This document shows positions 41,533-52,099 of a stretch of DNA of 64,000 nt, one piece after another. The translations under genes were made by a program, and so were the position numbers. Source of the stretch: Agrypnia vestita (Eukaryota > Arthropoda > Insecta > Trichoptera > Phryganeidae); contig JADDOH010002043.1 in NCBI GenBank assembly GCA_016648135.1, positions 1 to 64,000 of the forward strand, given 5' to 3'. The notes beneath the pieces are model-generated. The model was given only the letters and a program-made list of their open reading frames with translations, was not told where the DNA came from and ran no database searches. The first letter of the stretch is position 1. The number at the start of each line of letters is the position of its first letter.

Positions 41533-41992
41533 ACTAGCTGGTCGTACCCGGCGGAGCACGGGTTAAAGATTAAGTAAAACATAAGTTTGCGAGGGAAAAC
41601 AAAGGTTCCCCTGTTCTCTAAAAAACAATGTTTCCATTTAATGTTAACATACGTCATTGTAACATAACTGTAATACTTAGATATATGGTATCGCAGACTT
41701 TTTTGTAGACATTAATGTCCTCTATAAAACTGTAGTACATCACTTTGCTCTATTGTCAATAATTTCCGCAGCGTACGCGATACAAGGTTTTTTTTTTCGC
41801 ACGTTGGGTTACATTATTGAAGTTTTCATACAGATCCCTAACATTATTGAAAATATTCTGTAGCCTATGTCCATCAGGGATAATGTAGGATTCTGAATGT
41901 GAAAGAATTTTTCAAATCGGTCCGGCAGTTTCGGGGCCTATTCAATGCAAACAAACAATAAAATCTTTCCTCTTTATAATATTATTATACCA
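41533..41992 (+). repeat. Insect LINE-type 3' region
   Basis: TAGCTGGTCGTACCCGGCGG at the start, TAGCCTATGTCCATCAGGGA, then CAAATCGGTCCGGCAGTTTC and TCTTTATAATATTATTATAC at the end. This series is the stock 3' region of a family widespread in insect genomes, usually attached to RTE-like elements. The coding part is absent. Confidence 0.65.
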
Positions 41993-42124
41993 TATTAGTT
42001 AAATACACCTTACGGATTTGTACGTCTTCGTTTTATATCTTTTGGAAATGTTGTTTTGTATCTCTTTCCGGAGACTGGCTGTGGATCAAATAATTATGTC
42101 TGCATACCTAATGTCGGCTTCTCC

Positions 42125-42250
42125 TAGCGTCTGGAAAGTTCTGTCTGCCTCCCCTTCCCTTCCCCCTCCCGCCCCCCTCTGCCCTCGCCCCGAGCAGCCT
42201 TCTTGCGATCCTATTGCGCCCTTAACACATTACTGCGCGCCTTTTGCACA
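42125..42250. other. Short GC-rich island
   Basis: C-rich patch of about 120 bases; no feature. Confidence 0.35.
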
Positions 42251-42675
42251 ATAGGCTTTATTGTTATATAAATGCCTTTTCACCACCGACACGGGACGTC
42301 ACACAGTGTATACAATTAGTCCCGTCAATTAATCAAACAACTATTTAATACCAACGTCTTGAAATTTATTGTAACGAATACTAATAATAATACATACCTA
42401 CATAAAATATGGCAGTATTGCATTGTTCCAATTTTCAAATTTTGTTCTATTTTGAAGACAGTTTATGCTTCAAACAGAACCAATTTACATGGTTTACCTG
42501 TCATGCGAAGATCTCAGTTTTTCATGCACTAGTGCGTTATATATCTTTCTGTCTAGTGAATATAGTGACAAAACCGCCAATACGTTATTCACGAAATTGA
42601 GATATTCTTAATTTTAAACCGATTTTATTTGTTTCGAAATTGGTATGCTTTTGACAAAAAGCTTCTATTTTATAT
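42251..42675. other. No gene recognised
   Basis: AT-rich; nothing supported. Confidence 0.3.
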
Positions 42676-42677
42676 TA

Positions 42678-43959
42678 TTAGGTCCTTACATATGAAATTG
42701 ACGTTTAGTATGGGAAGAACATAAAGCCGATTTTTTTAATTATAATATATTTATTTAATCAAAGTATGTACCATTGCTAACTAAGCACTTTTGCCATCTC
42801 ATAGGTAGTTCATCGATCCCTTTACTAAAAAAACCATTCGGACGGGAATCAATAAAATCTTTGAAGGCGGTTTGGACTGCCCCATCGGAGTTGAATTTTT
42901 TCCTTTGCAAGAAGTTATCCAAATTTCGAAAATAATGGTAATCTGTTGGGGCAAGGTCCGGAGAGTACGGTGGATGTCTTAGACATTCCAATTGAAGCTC
43001 CTCTAATTTGGTAGCCGTCTGTTGTGCAGTGTGTGGTCTAGCGTTATCATGAAGCAGCAGTGGCCTAGAGCGATTAACCAGCCTTGGTTGTTTAGCAGCT
43101 AGCTTTTCCATCATGGTTTGCAGTTGCTGACAATAGACATCTGCCGTAATCGTCTGGCCAGATTTAAGAAAGCTGTAGTGAACGACACCAGCACTAGTCC
43201 ACCAAACGCTCACAAGTAACTTTTTTGGAATCAATTTTCGCTTGGGGCATGGTTTGGCTGGTTCGGCAGGGTTCAGCCATTGCGATGAGCGCTTCCGATT
43301 ATCCTACAGGATCCACTTTTCATCACAGGTAATGATTCGATTTAAAATCCCTTCATATTGTGCCGGTTGAGTAATGCAACGCAGCAGTCAACGCGCGTTT
43401 GTTGATTTGCTTCACTCAATTCGTGAGGTACCCACCTTTCAAGCTTTTTACCTTACCAATTTGCTTCAAGTGGATTAAAACAGTTTTATCACTAACACCG
43501 CAGCCTGCAGCTAACTCGGATGTGGTTTGCGATGGATCCGCTTCCACAATAGCCTTCAATTCTTCATTATCAACTTTGGTCTCCGGCCGTCCACGGGGCT
43601 TGTTCTGCAGGTCGAAATTTCAGAACGAAAACGTTGGAACCAAAAACGCACTGTGTTTTCTTTTGCGGCACCGTCGCCATACACATCATTAATCCTTCGA
43701 GCCGTTTCTGCAGCACTGGTGCCACGGTGGAACTCGTAATCGTAAATAACGCGATTTTTCAAGTTTTTCATTTTGTAAACTGAGTGACGCAAAGAAAAAA
43801 ACAATTGAGGAAAAAACAAATGAATTATAATTTTCAAAACACAAATACATGAGTAAATAGCTGTATAAATTTGGATTTGGAATTCCTAACCAAAGAGAAG
43901 ATATTTGAGATCAAATTTGCCAGTACGGCAAAACGCCAATTTCATATGTAAGGACCTAA
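42678..43959 (-). mobile_element. mariner element, copy B (inactive), TA-flanked
   Basis: 1282 bp with TIRs starting TTAGGTCCTTACATATGAAA at 42678 and its complement ending at 43959. TA lies on both sides (42676-42677, 43960-43961). The body matches the copy at 52809-54093 almost throughout, in opposite orientation. Its transposase is broken twice. Confidence 0.95.
42755..43771 (-). pseudogene. mariner transposase, pseudogene (1-bp deletion and nonsense)
   Basis: The start codon (43769-43771) and stop are in place, but one G is missing near 43620, shifting the frame after RFRS (residue 50 of the intact protein), and a TAG at 43304-43306 replaces the tyrosine of the first catalytic block (WILY). 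The 159-residue frame 42755-43234 still encodes the second and third catalytic aspartates (HDNARPH, SPDLAPTDYH). The helix-turn-helix region reads 43620-43771. Few other differences from the intact copy, so inactivation is recent. Confidence 0.95.
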
Positions 43960-44092
43960 TATATCTTTTTTTTTTAAATTTCGTTGCGTATATAAAATTT
44001 CGCCGCTCCTAAAGGAATATTAATTAATTAATTCTTTCGTACCTTGGGTATGTTACTAGAAGTGAAGACAATAGGGAGAAATTTGGGGTATA

Positions 44093-44145
44093 CTGGGTTA
44101 TTTAGAAAACATTAATAACTTAACTATATTCCTGCCTTCACCGAC
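44093..44145 (+). mobile_element. MITE-1 left-end fragment
   Basis: CTGGGTTATTTAGAAAACAT then TTAATAACTT and TATATTCCTGCCTT match the left arm of MITE-1 with a small deletion. Confidence 0.65.
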
Positions 44146-44501
44146 ATCTATCATGTGTCTCTATACCACCTAAGATCAGAAGTGAACATAATTCTGCGAC
44201 GCAACATTGAATTAATACTTGATTAATAACTGAATATTGATTCAATACTGCGGTGCAAGATATAAATAAAGTTAGGTAATACGTATACCTTATTATTGCT
44301 AATTACTTTATTATGTTCTACTCACAACTGTTACAATTGATGTCTTTTATTTTAACATGCTTGTATTATTATGTACTACCAATGATATAATAAACTGTAG
44401 ATACGTTATAAGCGTGAAATCGTGACAAGTCAAAAAGAAGCTAATTGCCTTACTTGCAGTCGTCACCGAACGGACCGATACAAGACGCCGACTACGAAAA
44501 C
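44146..44501. other. No gene recognised
   Basis: AT-rich; no supported feature. Confidence 0.3.
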
Positions 44502-45062
44502 TTCTTCTTCTTCTTCTTCAACAGCCTTCGTCTTTCCACTGCTGGATATAGGCCTCTTCCTTATTTTTTCATTCTTCCCTGTTGTTGGCTAATTGTAGCC
44601 ATTTCTTTCCCCCCACAGCGACAATATCATCGGCCCATCTCTTTTGAGGTCTTCCGATGCCTCTTTTATTTTCCCAAGGTCTCCATTTCAGAACCTGAGG
44701 CCATCCTGTAGTATCCTGTCTTGCAACCTGTCCTGCCCATTGCCATTTTAGCTTCCCATCCATCTTCCAATCCATATCCATGATATCCACTACACTAGTT
44801 CTGCGCCTAATTTCGTCGTTTCTAATTCTATCTCTTAGGCTTACTCCAAGCATGGATCTCTCCATGGATCGTTGCGTGCATTTGAGCTTTTCTACACTTT
44901 TCTTTGTAAGGGCCATAGTCTCCAATCCATACGTCATCACTGGCAGTATGCACGATTCAAAGGCTTTTCTTTTTATGCTAATTGGGATCTCTTCGTTCTC
45001 GAAGATATGTTTGAGTTTGCCAAAAGCAGCCCAGCTCATTCCTATTCGTCTTGGCAACGAAC
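44502..45062 (-). mobile_element. RTE2 copy, longest, with (GAA)n tail
   Basis: Minus frame 44569-45057 (162 residues): MSWAAFGKLKHIFENEEIPI, KAFESCILPVMTYGLETMAL, SLRDRIRNDEIRRRTSV, WAGQVARQDTTGW, then GRPQKRWADDIVAVGGKKWL. This is a non-LTR reverse transcriptase C-terminus (Y-G-x-E-x-M, R-x-R-N-x-x-I-R, GRPxxRWxDD). A GAAGAAGAAG tail ends at about 44502. Catalytic domain missing, no clear target duplication. Confidence 0.85.
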
Positions 45063-45064
45063 GA

Positions 45065-45260
45065 ACCTACGAAAACTACGCCGACAAAAAGTCCCCGGGA
45101 AAAAGGAACAGAGTATCGTACACTATTGTAAGAATGAGTGTGTTATTTTAGTCACCGTGACTTCAAATAACCTGATTTTTACGTGATTACTTGATTATGT
45201 GATTTGTTCTCTCTTTGAATTCAATATTTGCTACATATGAAAGCCGGCTTGTAGTGATCA
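45065..45260. repeat. Two-copy repeat shared with 58350-58530
   Basis: GAAAAAGGAACAGAxTATCG, TTGTAAGAATGAGT, TTTTAGTCACCGTGACTTCA and CAATATTTGCTACATATGAA occur in the same order at 58372-58520. GGGAATAACGTGTCTAT is also shared (45471 and 58532). Unclassified. Confidence 0.7.
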
Positions 45261-45644
45261 ATACCTCACTAATAAGGATTACTTTAAGGTAAAAAGGTAT
45301 AACACTGGCTCACTATTACTCTCAGCCCGAGCGCAGGCGTCTGTCCAATTCACGGTGTTTCGTACAAACAACTGCCCGCATTTCCAGTTGACAGCCACCC
45401 CCTCTACCAAGAGTACATGAGACAATGTATTATATCTATTCCATAGATACAAACACTACACGGCTGGTATGGGAATAACGTGTCTATTTTATAATACGTC
45501 TATGTGTACTACTTCAAAATTATTTCTATGTGAGACATGTTAGGATATAAGTTAATATGTTAATTACCAACTATTTACACTCTCATATATTTATACATTT
45601 AATTTTATTATATCTGTTAATGTTTCCAAATAAACAAATAAATA
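45261..45644. other. No gene recognised
   Basis: Nothing supported beyond the shared phrase at 45465-45510. Confidence 0.3.
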
Positions 45645-45965
45645 AATCTCATCGACGAGCGGCAGCCAGAGCCGCGCGGCGAAGTGAGGGGTCGCGAGAC
45701 ATGTCGCAGTTGCGGCGCGAGGTGTCGCCAGGTCCGCCAAGTGTTGGGCGCGCAGTCTGCATTGTCAGATTTAAAGCAGTCCCGCTCGCGCGGCTATCCG
45801 CGTCCCGCTTCCTCCGTCTCATTTTTCCTTCTTTTTGCGCGGATGGAATAAAATCCCCCGCCGCCCCCCTCCCCACACCCCGCCCGGCGCGGCGCAATAA
45901 AGCCGAGACGCAAATTCCTTTTGTGTTCTGGCAAGACTGGGCGCGCCGCCGCCGAAGCCGCGTCT
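45645..45965. other. GC-rich, CpG-rich island next to MITE-1
   Basis: GC-rich patch; frames on both strands (72-136 residues) are A/R/P-rich and not credible. MITE-1 starts 50 bp to its right, as at 7416-7845. Confidence 0.45.
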
Positions 45966-46015
45966 AGGTATTTTCGCAGAGGGCTAAATCCAAGTTCATG
46001 GACCCGTCGCACATA

Positions 46016-46555
46016 CAGGGTTATTTGGAAGACGTTAATAACCTCGCAGGACTATACTCCTGCCTTGATTGTGAGTCGAAAATGTTCAAGCTATCATGAC
46101 CTAATACCAGTAGTTGTGGAGATGTGCGACATCAAAGTTTGCATTTTTTTTTCAATATTTCTGACTTATTTTTTTGTAAAACGTTGGACTATCGTCACAG
46201 TAACTTATATCGATTATGAAAAATTTATTTCCTTTAATACAAGTCAAATAAAATAATAAAAACCTTGCAATTTCAATTGGAAAACATTACAATTGGAATT
46301 TTTTCAGGGTTTTTATAATTTTATTTAACTTGTATTGAAACGAATGAATTTTTCGCAATCGATATAAGTTACTGTAATGATAGTCCGTCGTTTTACAAAA
46401 AATAAGTAAAAAATATTGAGAATAAAATGCAAAACTTGATGTCGCATATCTCCATAACTATTGATATTAGGTCATGACAGCTTGAACATTTTCGACTCAT
46501 AATCAAGGCAGAAATATAGTCCTGCGGGATTATTAAAGTTTTTCAAATAACCCTG
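46016..46555. mobile_element. MITE-1 foldback element, complete, TA-flanked
   Basis: 540 bp; CAGGGTTATTTGG at the left, complement ending CCCTG at 46555, TA on both sides (46014-46015, 46556-46557). The arms are inverted complements for most of their length, meeting near a TTGAAAAC/CAATTGGAA centre. Confidence 0.9.
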
Positions 46556-47187
46556 TATAGGTATAAAATATTTCGATGCAGTAACAATAGATACGGTCGT
46601 TGTAAAACACAGCAAAATAATTGCGTTTTTATATGTAAAATAATATGCAACCATACAAACGATTCAAACCATTTAATATATCAGTCTGGTAAATCTTTAG
46701 TACTCAATTTCCAGGACAGGAATGTCACTGAAGACATTGCAGCTCAATTTCAGTTTTGGTCGTGTCAAGCTACTACGCCGTATCTGTCTTATTATTTATT
46801 AATTTATTTGTTTATAAATGCTCCAGTTGGCTTTTACAGTATTATATTTATATACTTTAGTACATGAATTTTTACGTAACCTAACCTAAAACGCGTTTTA
46901 TAATGATGAACCATAAAATAATACAAATAAAACATATTTAATTTAAAAGAGAAATGAACGGTCATTGAAATACTTTAAAATAAATACATTATAAACAATG
47001 ATTAGTAAAAAAGTAAACAGTAATTATTAAAAGCTTTAACAAAATTATAATCGGCAATGCTTGGTGTTTGATCATCCAACCACCGAAGTCTTCCCACTTC
47101 CGAATACTTATTAAACAAATATCCAGCAAAGAATCGAGGTGATTGTTCTAACGAACAGATGAAGAGTACATGGGATATGCATAAATT
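46556..47187. other. AT-rich stretch, probably LINE 3' region
   Basis: TTATTTATTAATTTATTTG near 46790 resembles the (TTTA)-type tail seen elsewhere, on the strand that would serve the ORF1-like relic at 47188-47352. No other signal. Confidence 0.35.
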
Positions 47188-47352
47188 CTAAATTATATGG
47201 ATCGGTTCGATACTGCTATTAATATTGCCAAGATCAATTTTAACCTCCGTTGCAATTAGTTTTATCATGTCTTGAATATGTTCATTATTTTTCTTTGGAA
47301 TTTCTCTAATTTTAACACTTTTACTACGATTATTATTATCGAAATCTTCCAT
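47188..47352 (-). pseudogene. LINE ORF1-like (FP-type) domain remnant
   Basis: A 54-codon minus frame from ATG 47350-47352: MEDFDNNNRSKSVKIREIPK, KNNEHIQDMIKLIATEVKID, LGNINSSIEPIHII. The pattern S-V-K-I-R-x-I-P-x-K-x-N-E-x-I-x-D-M-I-x-x-I-A-x-x-V-x-I resembles the conserved segment of the ORF1 proteins of many insect non-LTR elements, which share a domain with the baculovirus FP protein family. Stops lie just upstream and downstream, so it is a fragment. Confidence 0.5.
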
Positions 47353-49036
47353 ATTTTATCTTCAAGCATTGTGTTTCTTTAGTGGTGAGATTCCTGTTTC
47401 CTTTTTTTATATAAAGTTCGGTGTCGAATGGTAAGGCTGGTGTGTGGCAAGTTTTTAATTTTGAGCGTGATGTGAGGTCTTTTCCGTGTTACATGAAAAT
47501 AAATGCATAAAATCTAACAGCATTTTGTCGGGACCATAACATATTTTCTTGCTGAACGATTTTTCTAATATTTTTATAGTTCCACTCTTTTTTAAAAAAT
47601 CACCTAAAGGGCGTCTATCTTTAGCGTGTTTTACTGCAGTCTGTGGAAGAACTAGCTATTTCAAATAGTTAAATATTTAAAGGGGTCCGTCCATTGCAGG
47701 TCTTCTAGCGTAGAGTTCGATTCTTTGAAGTTTCTGTCGAATTCAGTCCTGTTGTTTTTTATATCGTCGCTGGGGACCTCCCAGCATTTGTCCTCTTCTT
47801 TCATCTCTTATTTGGTCGCAAATCGATAGCTTCTTCCTTCTCTTTACTACTCTTAATTTGCGGGGAAATACCTGCCTACAATCTCGAAAAAAGACCATTT
47901 TTCTGATTTTTTTTAAAGGAAACCTATTTAAATTATGGTATTGGTATTATTTCTACATGAAAGTACATGCTTTTAAGAATATAAAAAAATATTGAGCAAT
48001 GGCGAAAAATTCTTGGGTTTTGTCGACTGCCGAAAAAAAGGTCCTCCGCAGAAACCACTCCCATTTTATCTGTAATCATAAAAAAAAGATTATTAAAATT
48101 GACACAATAATTTAGTCTTAAACATAGGAGTGTTTGAAAATATAGATTGAATTTAAAATAGAGTTTTTAGGGAAAATTTTGGGTTTGTTATACCGATAAA
48201 AAAAAAACTAAGTCATTTAAAAAAATCGTATGAAAAAGACTAGATAGTTATGTATAGAATAACCACTAGACATTTCAGGTTAATCGATTCGATGGCTGCC
48301 GAGATATTTTGTTCACCGATTTTCAAAACATGGTTTCGAGTTACGCGCGTTTGAAAATTGAGCAATGAATAAATCGCGAAATCTTTCAACTTACATAAAA
48401 TCATCGATATCACGTTTACGTTTTTATTATGAAAGAGCACTACTTAACAAAGAGATGCCACTGTTATCAGTGTATCAGTATTATAACCTTGTTATTTTTG
48501 CTTGAAGATTTTACCAGACATTCTTATGACCGCAAATGAAAATTCAAAAGTTTAAAAAACGATTTTTTCGAAATGTCTAGGTAGGTACTCCTCCTTAATT
48601 AATATCATCTGGTCACTTCATTGGTGAGGGGGGGGGGTTCAAAATGTACATGGAATGTAATGAAAGTTGATGTATTATCAATGATTGAATTACCGGTTTT
48701 TAGACATTTACCTTAAGCTTTGTCAGATACGTTACTGGTGGTATTTTAGTATTTGCACAGGATAATTTATTCAGTGACATTTTCCTAAAAACCTCCCCCT
48801 CAAAGACACTTCACACATTTCTCTGTTTATTCCTATACCAGTGTACACGACTCCTTCGTTTTCTCGGCTCGTTGCATCGGTGCAAAAATGATTGCCTTCT
48901 ATAATTATCCGACGTTCAATAGCCACTGTGTCTATTTATAACCATCGATGGTTCGATATGGGTGTCACACGTGCGGCGCTTGATACAGGGTCGGCCCTAG
49001 ACATAGACGTGGCCCAATTGGAGCAATGTTTTTAAT
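47353..49036. other. Long stretch without a supported gene
   Basis: The minus strand at 47690-47870 reads SICDQIRDERRGQMLGGPQ before a stop, which may be further LINE remnant, but I cannot place it. Otherwise AT-rich, with a G run at 48629-48638. Confidence 0.3.
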
Positions 49037-49274
49037 GTTATTGATAGTGATGGGTCCGCTCTGTACTCACTACCACAATGTAGTACTACACTACATTGAA
49101 GTGCACACTTCGCACATTTTGATGTGTAGTGCACACTACAAACACCAAAGTTATTGAAAGTATAAACTTCAAATAGTACACTTCATTTCAAAGCGAACAC
49201 TACAAAGTACATACACTTCAAAGTTATCGAAAGTATGAGAAACACATTTTAAATAGTGTATTTTTTACGTGAAA

Positions 49275-49470
49275 TTTTTGAAAAGTTGATGTAGATATAT
49301 GAAGAATTTTCTGGAATCTGTAACAACCCCCCCCCCCCCATGGTTTGAAAAATTTTGGGAGTTATGAAGAAATTTTTGGGAAGTTGATGTAGCTAAACGG
49401 AGAAATCTTTGGAAACTGTAACAACCCCCCCCCCCCATGGTTTGAAAATTTTTTGGAATCGAACGAAGAA
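49275..49470. repeat. ~105-bp tandem duplication with poly-C tracts
   Basis: AAGTTGATGTAG...GTAACAACCCCCC...CATGGTTTGAAAA occurs twice with a C run of 13-16 in each unit. It lies inside the hAT MITE. Confidence 0.85.
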
Positions 49471-49529
49471 ATCTGTCTGGCGACCTTTTTTTTTTTTTAG
49501 CTCGCTAAATTTTTATTTGGGAAAAAAAT

Positions 49530-49695
49530 ACTTCATTTCATTTAAAAATTTACTTCACTATTACTTCATTTCATTACTTCACTTCATTAATACTACAATT
49601 ACTTCATTTCATTACTTCACTTCATTAATACTACAATTACTTCATTACTTCACTTCATTTACTTCACTTCATTTCGTAGTACTACAATTGCTTCA
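49530..49695. repeat. ACTTCATTTCATT short tandem repeats
   Basis: A ~49-bp unit TTACTTCATTTCATTACTTC...TACTACAA is repeated, with additional partial units. It fills the right half of the hAT MITE. Confidence 0.9.
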
Positions 49696-49811
49696 CTTCA
49701 AGTAGTTTTTACTACAATTGTAGTGTACACTTTGTAGTCTTCAAACTGGTGAACGTGTGTGTGTTGTAGTCTTCATTTTGAAATGAAGTTTTTCCCTTCG
49801 CTAGTTATTGA

Positions 49812-50044
49812 CCTAAAATCTGGTAGCGGTTTATACTAATTTAAGTTACACTCTGTTAAAATGTCTAACCACAAAGTTAATGCTTTAAATATTACAAATA
49901 TTAATACTAGTATGTAAATTTATTAAAAAAAAATATATCGATCTCGACACACAAAACAAACCGGAGTTTATAATCACCCTAGAAAAGGTCTTATATTGCG
50001 TGAATAAATTGGTGTAGTGAGGGTAGTTATTTATTGACATATAC
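49812..50044. other. No gene recognised
   Basis: AT-rich; nothing supported. Confidence 0.3.
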
Positions 50045-50075
50045 AACAGTATTTAATTTTTACATACAATAATAC

Positions 50076-50575
50076 TTATTTTAACAATGGGGATGACGCA
50101 GGTATTTGAATGTTTATTAGGTCATTTTTATTTTTGATTGCTTTATTAATTTCTAGTATTTCTAGAGCATCCAGTTTACGACCCTTCGCCTCTAGATGCA
50201 GGACCCTAACATTATTTCGGTCGAACAAGTGATCGTGTTCAATACGGCGGTCCGCCATCTCAGATATCCGGATAGTCCTCTGAAAGCTCTCAGATGTTCT
50301 TTTATTCTTGTGCCTACATCTCTACCCCATTGCCCGGTGTACACAGCATCACAATCATTGCATGTTAAGTTATAGATGCCACTCTTATCCACCCAATCTT
50401 GCTTATCTTTACAATTGAAGAGTAATTTATTTAAATTAGAATTTGTATAGAAAGCACTTTTGAAACTGGTTTTTGTGGGATCGCTTATTTTATTTGAAAT
50501 ATTTACAATGTAAATTAATTTCCTCCAAGGTTGTATGGATTTGGTTAAACCAGGTGCATATAAGAATTTTTTAAT
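50076..50575 (-). pseudogene. Penelope-like element: end of reverse transcriptase and GIY-YIG endonuclease
   Basis: Upstream minus-strand sequence (about 50400-50575) reads KFLYAPGLTKSIQPWRKLIY, SDPTKTSFKSAFYTN and KLLFNCKDKQDW, the linker that precedes the endonuclease in Penelope-like elements. Then DKSGIYNLTCNDCDAVYTGQ and RDVGTRIKEHLRAF give GIY, YTG (for YIG) and the R-x-x-E-H helix. A frameshift near 50265 separates the final HLEAKGRKLDALEILEINKA segment. Zinc-like Cys pair and helix order match the fragment at 19795-20160, but the two are diverged. Confidence 0.8.
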
Positions 50576-50631
50576 TTTTAATTTAATTTTCTATTTGTCG
50601 GCCATATTGATTTACAATTAGTTATAATGTT

Positions 50632-50673
50632 GCCTCTGAAGATGATGGTTGTGTCCATCGAAAGCGCTTAGGC
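50632..50673 (+). ncRNA. Hammerhead-ribozyme-like motif with palindromic AGCGCT
   Basis: GCCT, CTGAAGA (50636-50642), a spare T, stem GATGG/CCATC around TTGTGT, GAA (50660-50662), palindromic AGCGCT (50663-50668), T, AGGC. GCCT and AGGC pair as stem I. All core positions are intact. It lies 60 bp from the Penelope fragment but on the opposite strand. Confidence 0.7.
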
Positions 50674-50678
50674 TTATA

Positions 50679-51210
50679 CAGGGTTATTTGTTAAACATTA
50701 ATAACCTCGCAGGACTACATTCCTGCCTTGATTATGATTCGAAAATGTTAAAGCTATTATGACCTAATAGCAATACTTTTGGAGATATACGGCATCAAAG
50801 TTTGCATTTTTTTTCAATATTTCTGACTTATTATTTGTAAAACGTTGGACTATCATTACAGTAACTCATATCGATTACGAAAAATTCATTCGTTTCAATA
50901 CAAGTTAAATAAAATGATAAAAACCCTGAAAGAATTCCGATTGGAATGTTTTCAAATTGGAATTTTAAAGTTTTTATTTTTTATTTGACTTGTATTAAAG
51001 GGAATGAATTTTTCATATTCGATACAAGTTACTGTAATGATGGTCCAACGTTTTACAAAAAATAAGTCAGAAATATTGAAAAAAAAAGGCAAACTTTGAT
51101 ATCGCATATCTCCTTAACTACTGATGTTATTAGGTCATGATAGCTTTTGACTCATAATCAAGGCAGGAATATAGTCCTGCGAGGTTATTAATGTTTTACA
51201 AATAACCCTG
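50679..51210. mobile_element. MITE-1 foldback element, complete
   Basis: 532 bp with the family arms; TA precedes it (50677-50678) and TG follows, a decayed TA. Inserted 5 bp past the hammerhead-like motif. Confidence 0.9.
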
Positions 51211-51384
51211 TGTAACTCAAATTGGTGGAATAAAAGGTTGTGTATAAATCATTGTGTTGATCGCGAACTTCCGCTCTGTAAACGGGACAACGCTTAATTT
51301 ATCAAAACAATATTATGTCTAGGGAAAAAGCTGGTAGCAAAAAAATAACACGCCGAGACATTCAAAAGGTCGCCGCGCTAGTAC
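51211..51384. other. No gene recognised
   Basis: Short ordinary stretch. Confidence 0.3.
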
Positions 51385-51535
51385 GAGCGTCGGCTCTAAT
51401 GCCAACAGTTAACGGAGTTTTTCCATTCACGCCAGTCAGCTGACGCCAGCGGCGCCGGGCGCGTGCGCAGCCCCGAGTAGCGTCGCGGCGCCGCCTCACG
51501 CGACGCCATCGACAACTTTGCTTCACCGACCATCT
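51385..51535. other. GC-rich island
   Basis: CpG-rich patch of about 150 bases; no feature. Confidence 0.4.
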
Positions 51536-51600
51536 GTATACGAGTACTTTGTTGATTGGACAGTCAAACTCGTCAATGGTACCCAGCTTGAACAACTCTA

Positions 51601-51800
51601 TTATTATATTCAAGAATACATTCATATTTGTGAAGTCGTAATTTTTCGGAATCTGTGAATCAGAATCTGTAAATTTTCAGTTCTGTGAAAAATTTAAAAC
51701 CAAATTAATTAATCAATTAGAAAGGCCTACAGAAAAATCTAATCCACGAAAAAATATTTTACAACTTCACAAACATGAATGCGTTCTTGAATATAATATT
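51601..51800. mobile_element. 200-bp palindromic MITE
   Basis: TTATATTCAAGAATACATTC...TTTGTGAAGT at 51602-51636 is inverted at 51765-51799. The interior has AAAACCAAATTAATTAATCA, shared with 15249-15420. There is no frame; target duplication unclear. Confidence 0.65.
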
Positions 51801-51984
51801 CTGTTGTATCAAAGGTGTCCAAAAATACAATGAATTAAAGTGTTAATTCTGGCGTCCATCTAGCGGTAGTGTTGCAAAGTAATTTGAACCCCCGTGGATT
51901 GCTCTAAAAATGGACAGTAAATAAAAATTAATCAACCAATAAGACTTACATATAAGGTCAATATATTCACGGAAATATACAAGG

Positions 51985-52099
51985 CTCTTATAGCTTAATG
52001 GTTAGAGCACTGGCCCCGGAAAGGAGGTGGTCCGGGTTCTTTATTTCTCTCTCTATGTCTTTCTAATTGATTAATTAATTTGGTTTTAAAAAGTTTATT
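51985..52099 (+). repeat. tRNA-derived SINE
   Basis: TAGCTTAATGGTTAGAGCAC is an excellent A box; GGTCCGGGTTC follows where the B box should be, but the box is cut at its middle and joined to TTTATTTCTCTCTC and CTTTCTAATTGATTAATTAA. The body resembles the piece at 15375-15415. Confidence 0.6.

Larger units (their letters stand above)
49037..49811. mobile_element. hAT MITE with 8-bp target-site duplication and internal repeats
   Basis: The unit 49045-49803 starts TAGTGATGGGTCC and ends TTCCCTTCGCTA (complement TAGCGAAGGGAA). GTTATTGA is duplicated at 49037-49044 and 49804-49811, a hAT signature. Near both ends CACTACA/TGTAGTG motifs recur, as expected for subterminal transposase sites. The interior has a ~105-bp imperfect tandem duplication with C runs (49275-49470) and short ACTTCATTTC repeats (49530-49690). 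No frame. Confidence 0.85.

Noticed and set aside
43399..43739. Plus-strand frames inside mariner copy B
   Set aside because: Antisense shadows of the transposase pseudogene.
47690..47870. Minus-strand reading SICDQIRDERRGQMLGGPQ as a gene
   Set aside because: A short stretch before a stop with no recognised motif; possibly LINE remnant but not supportable.
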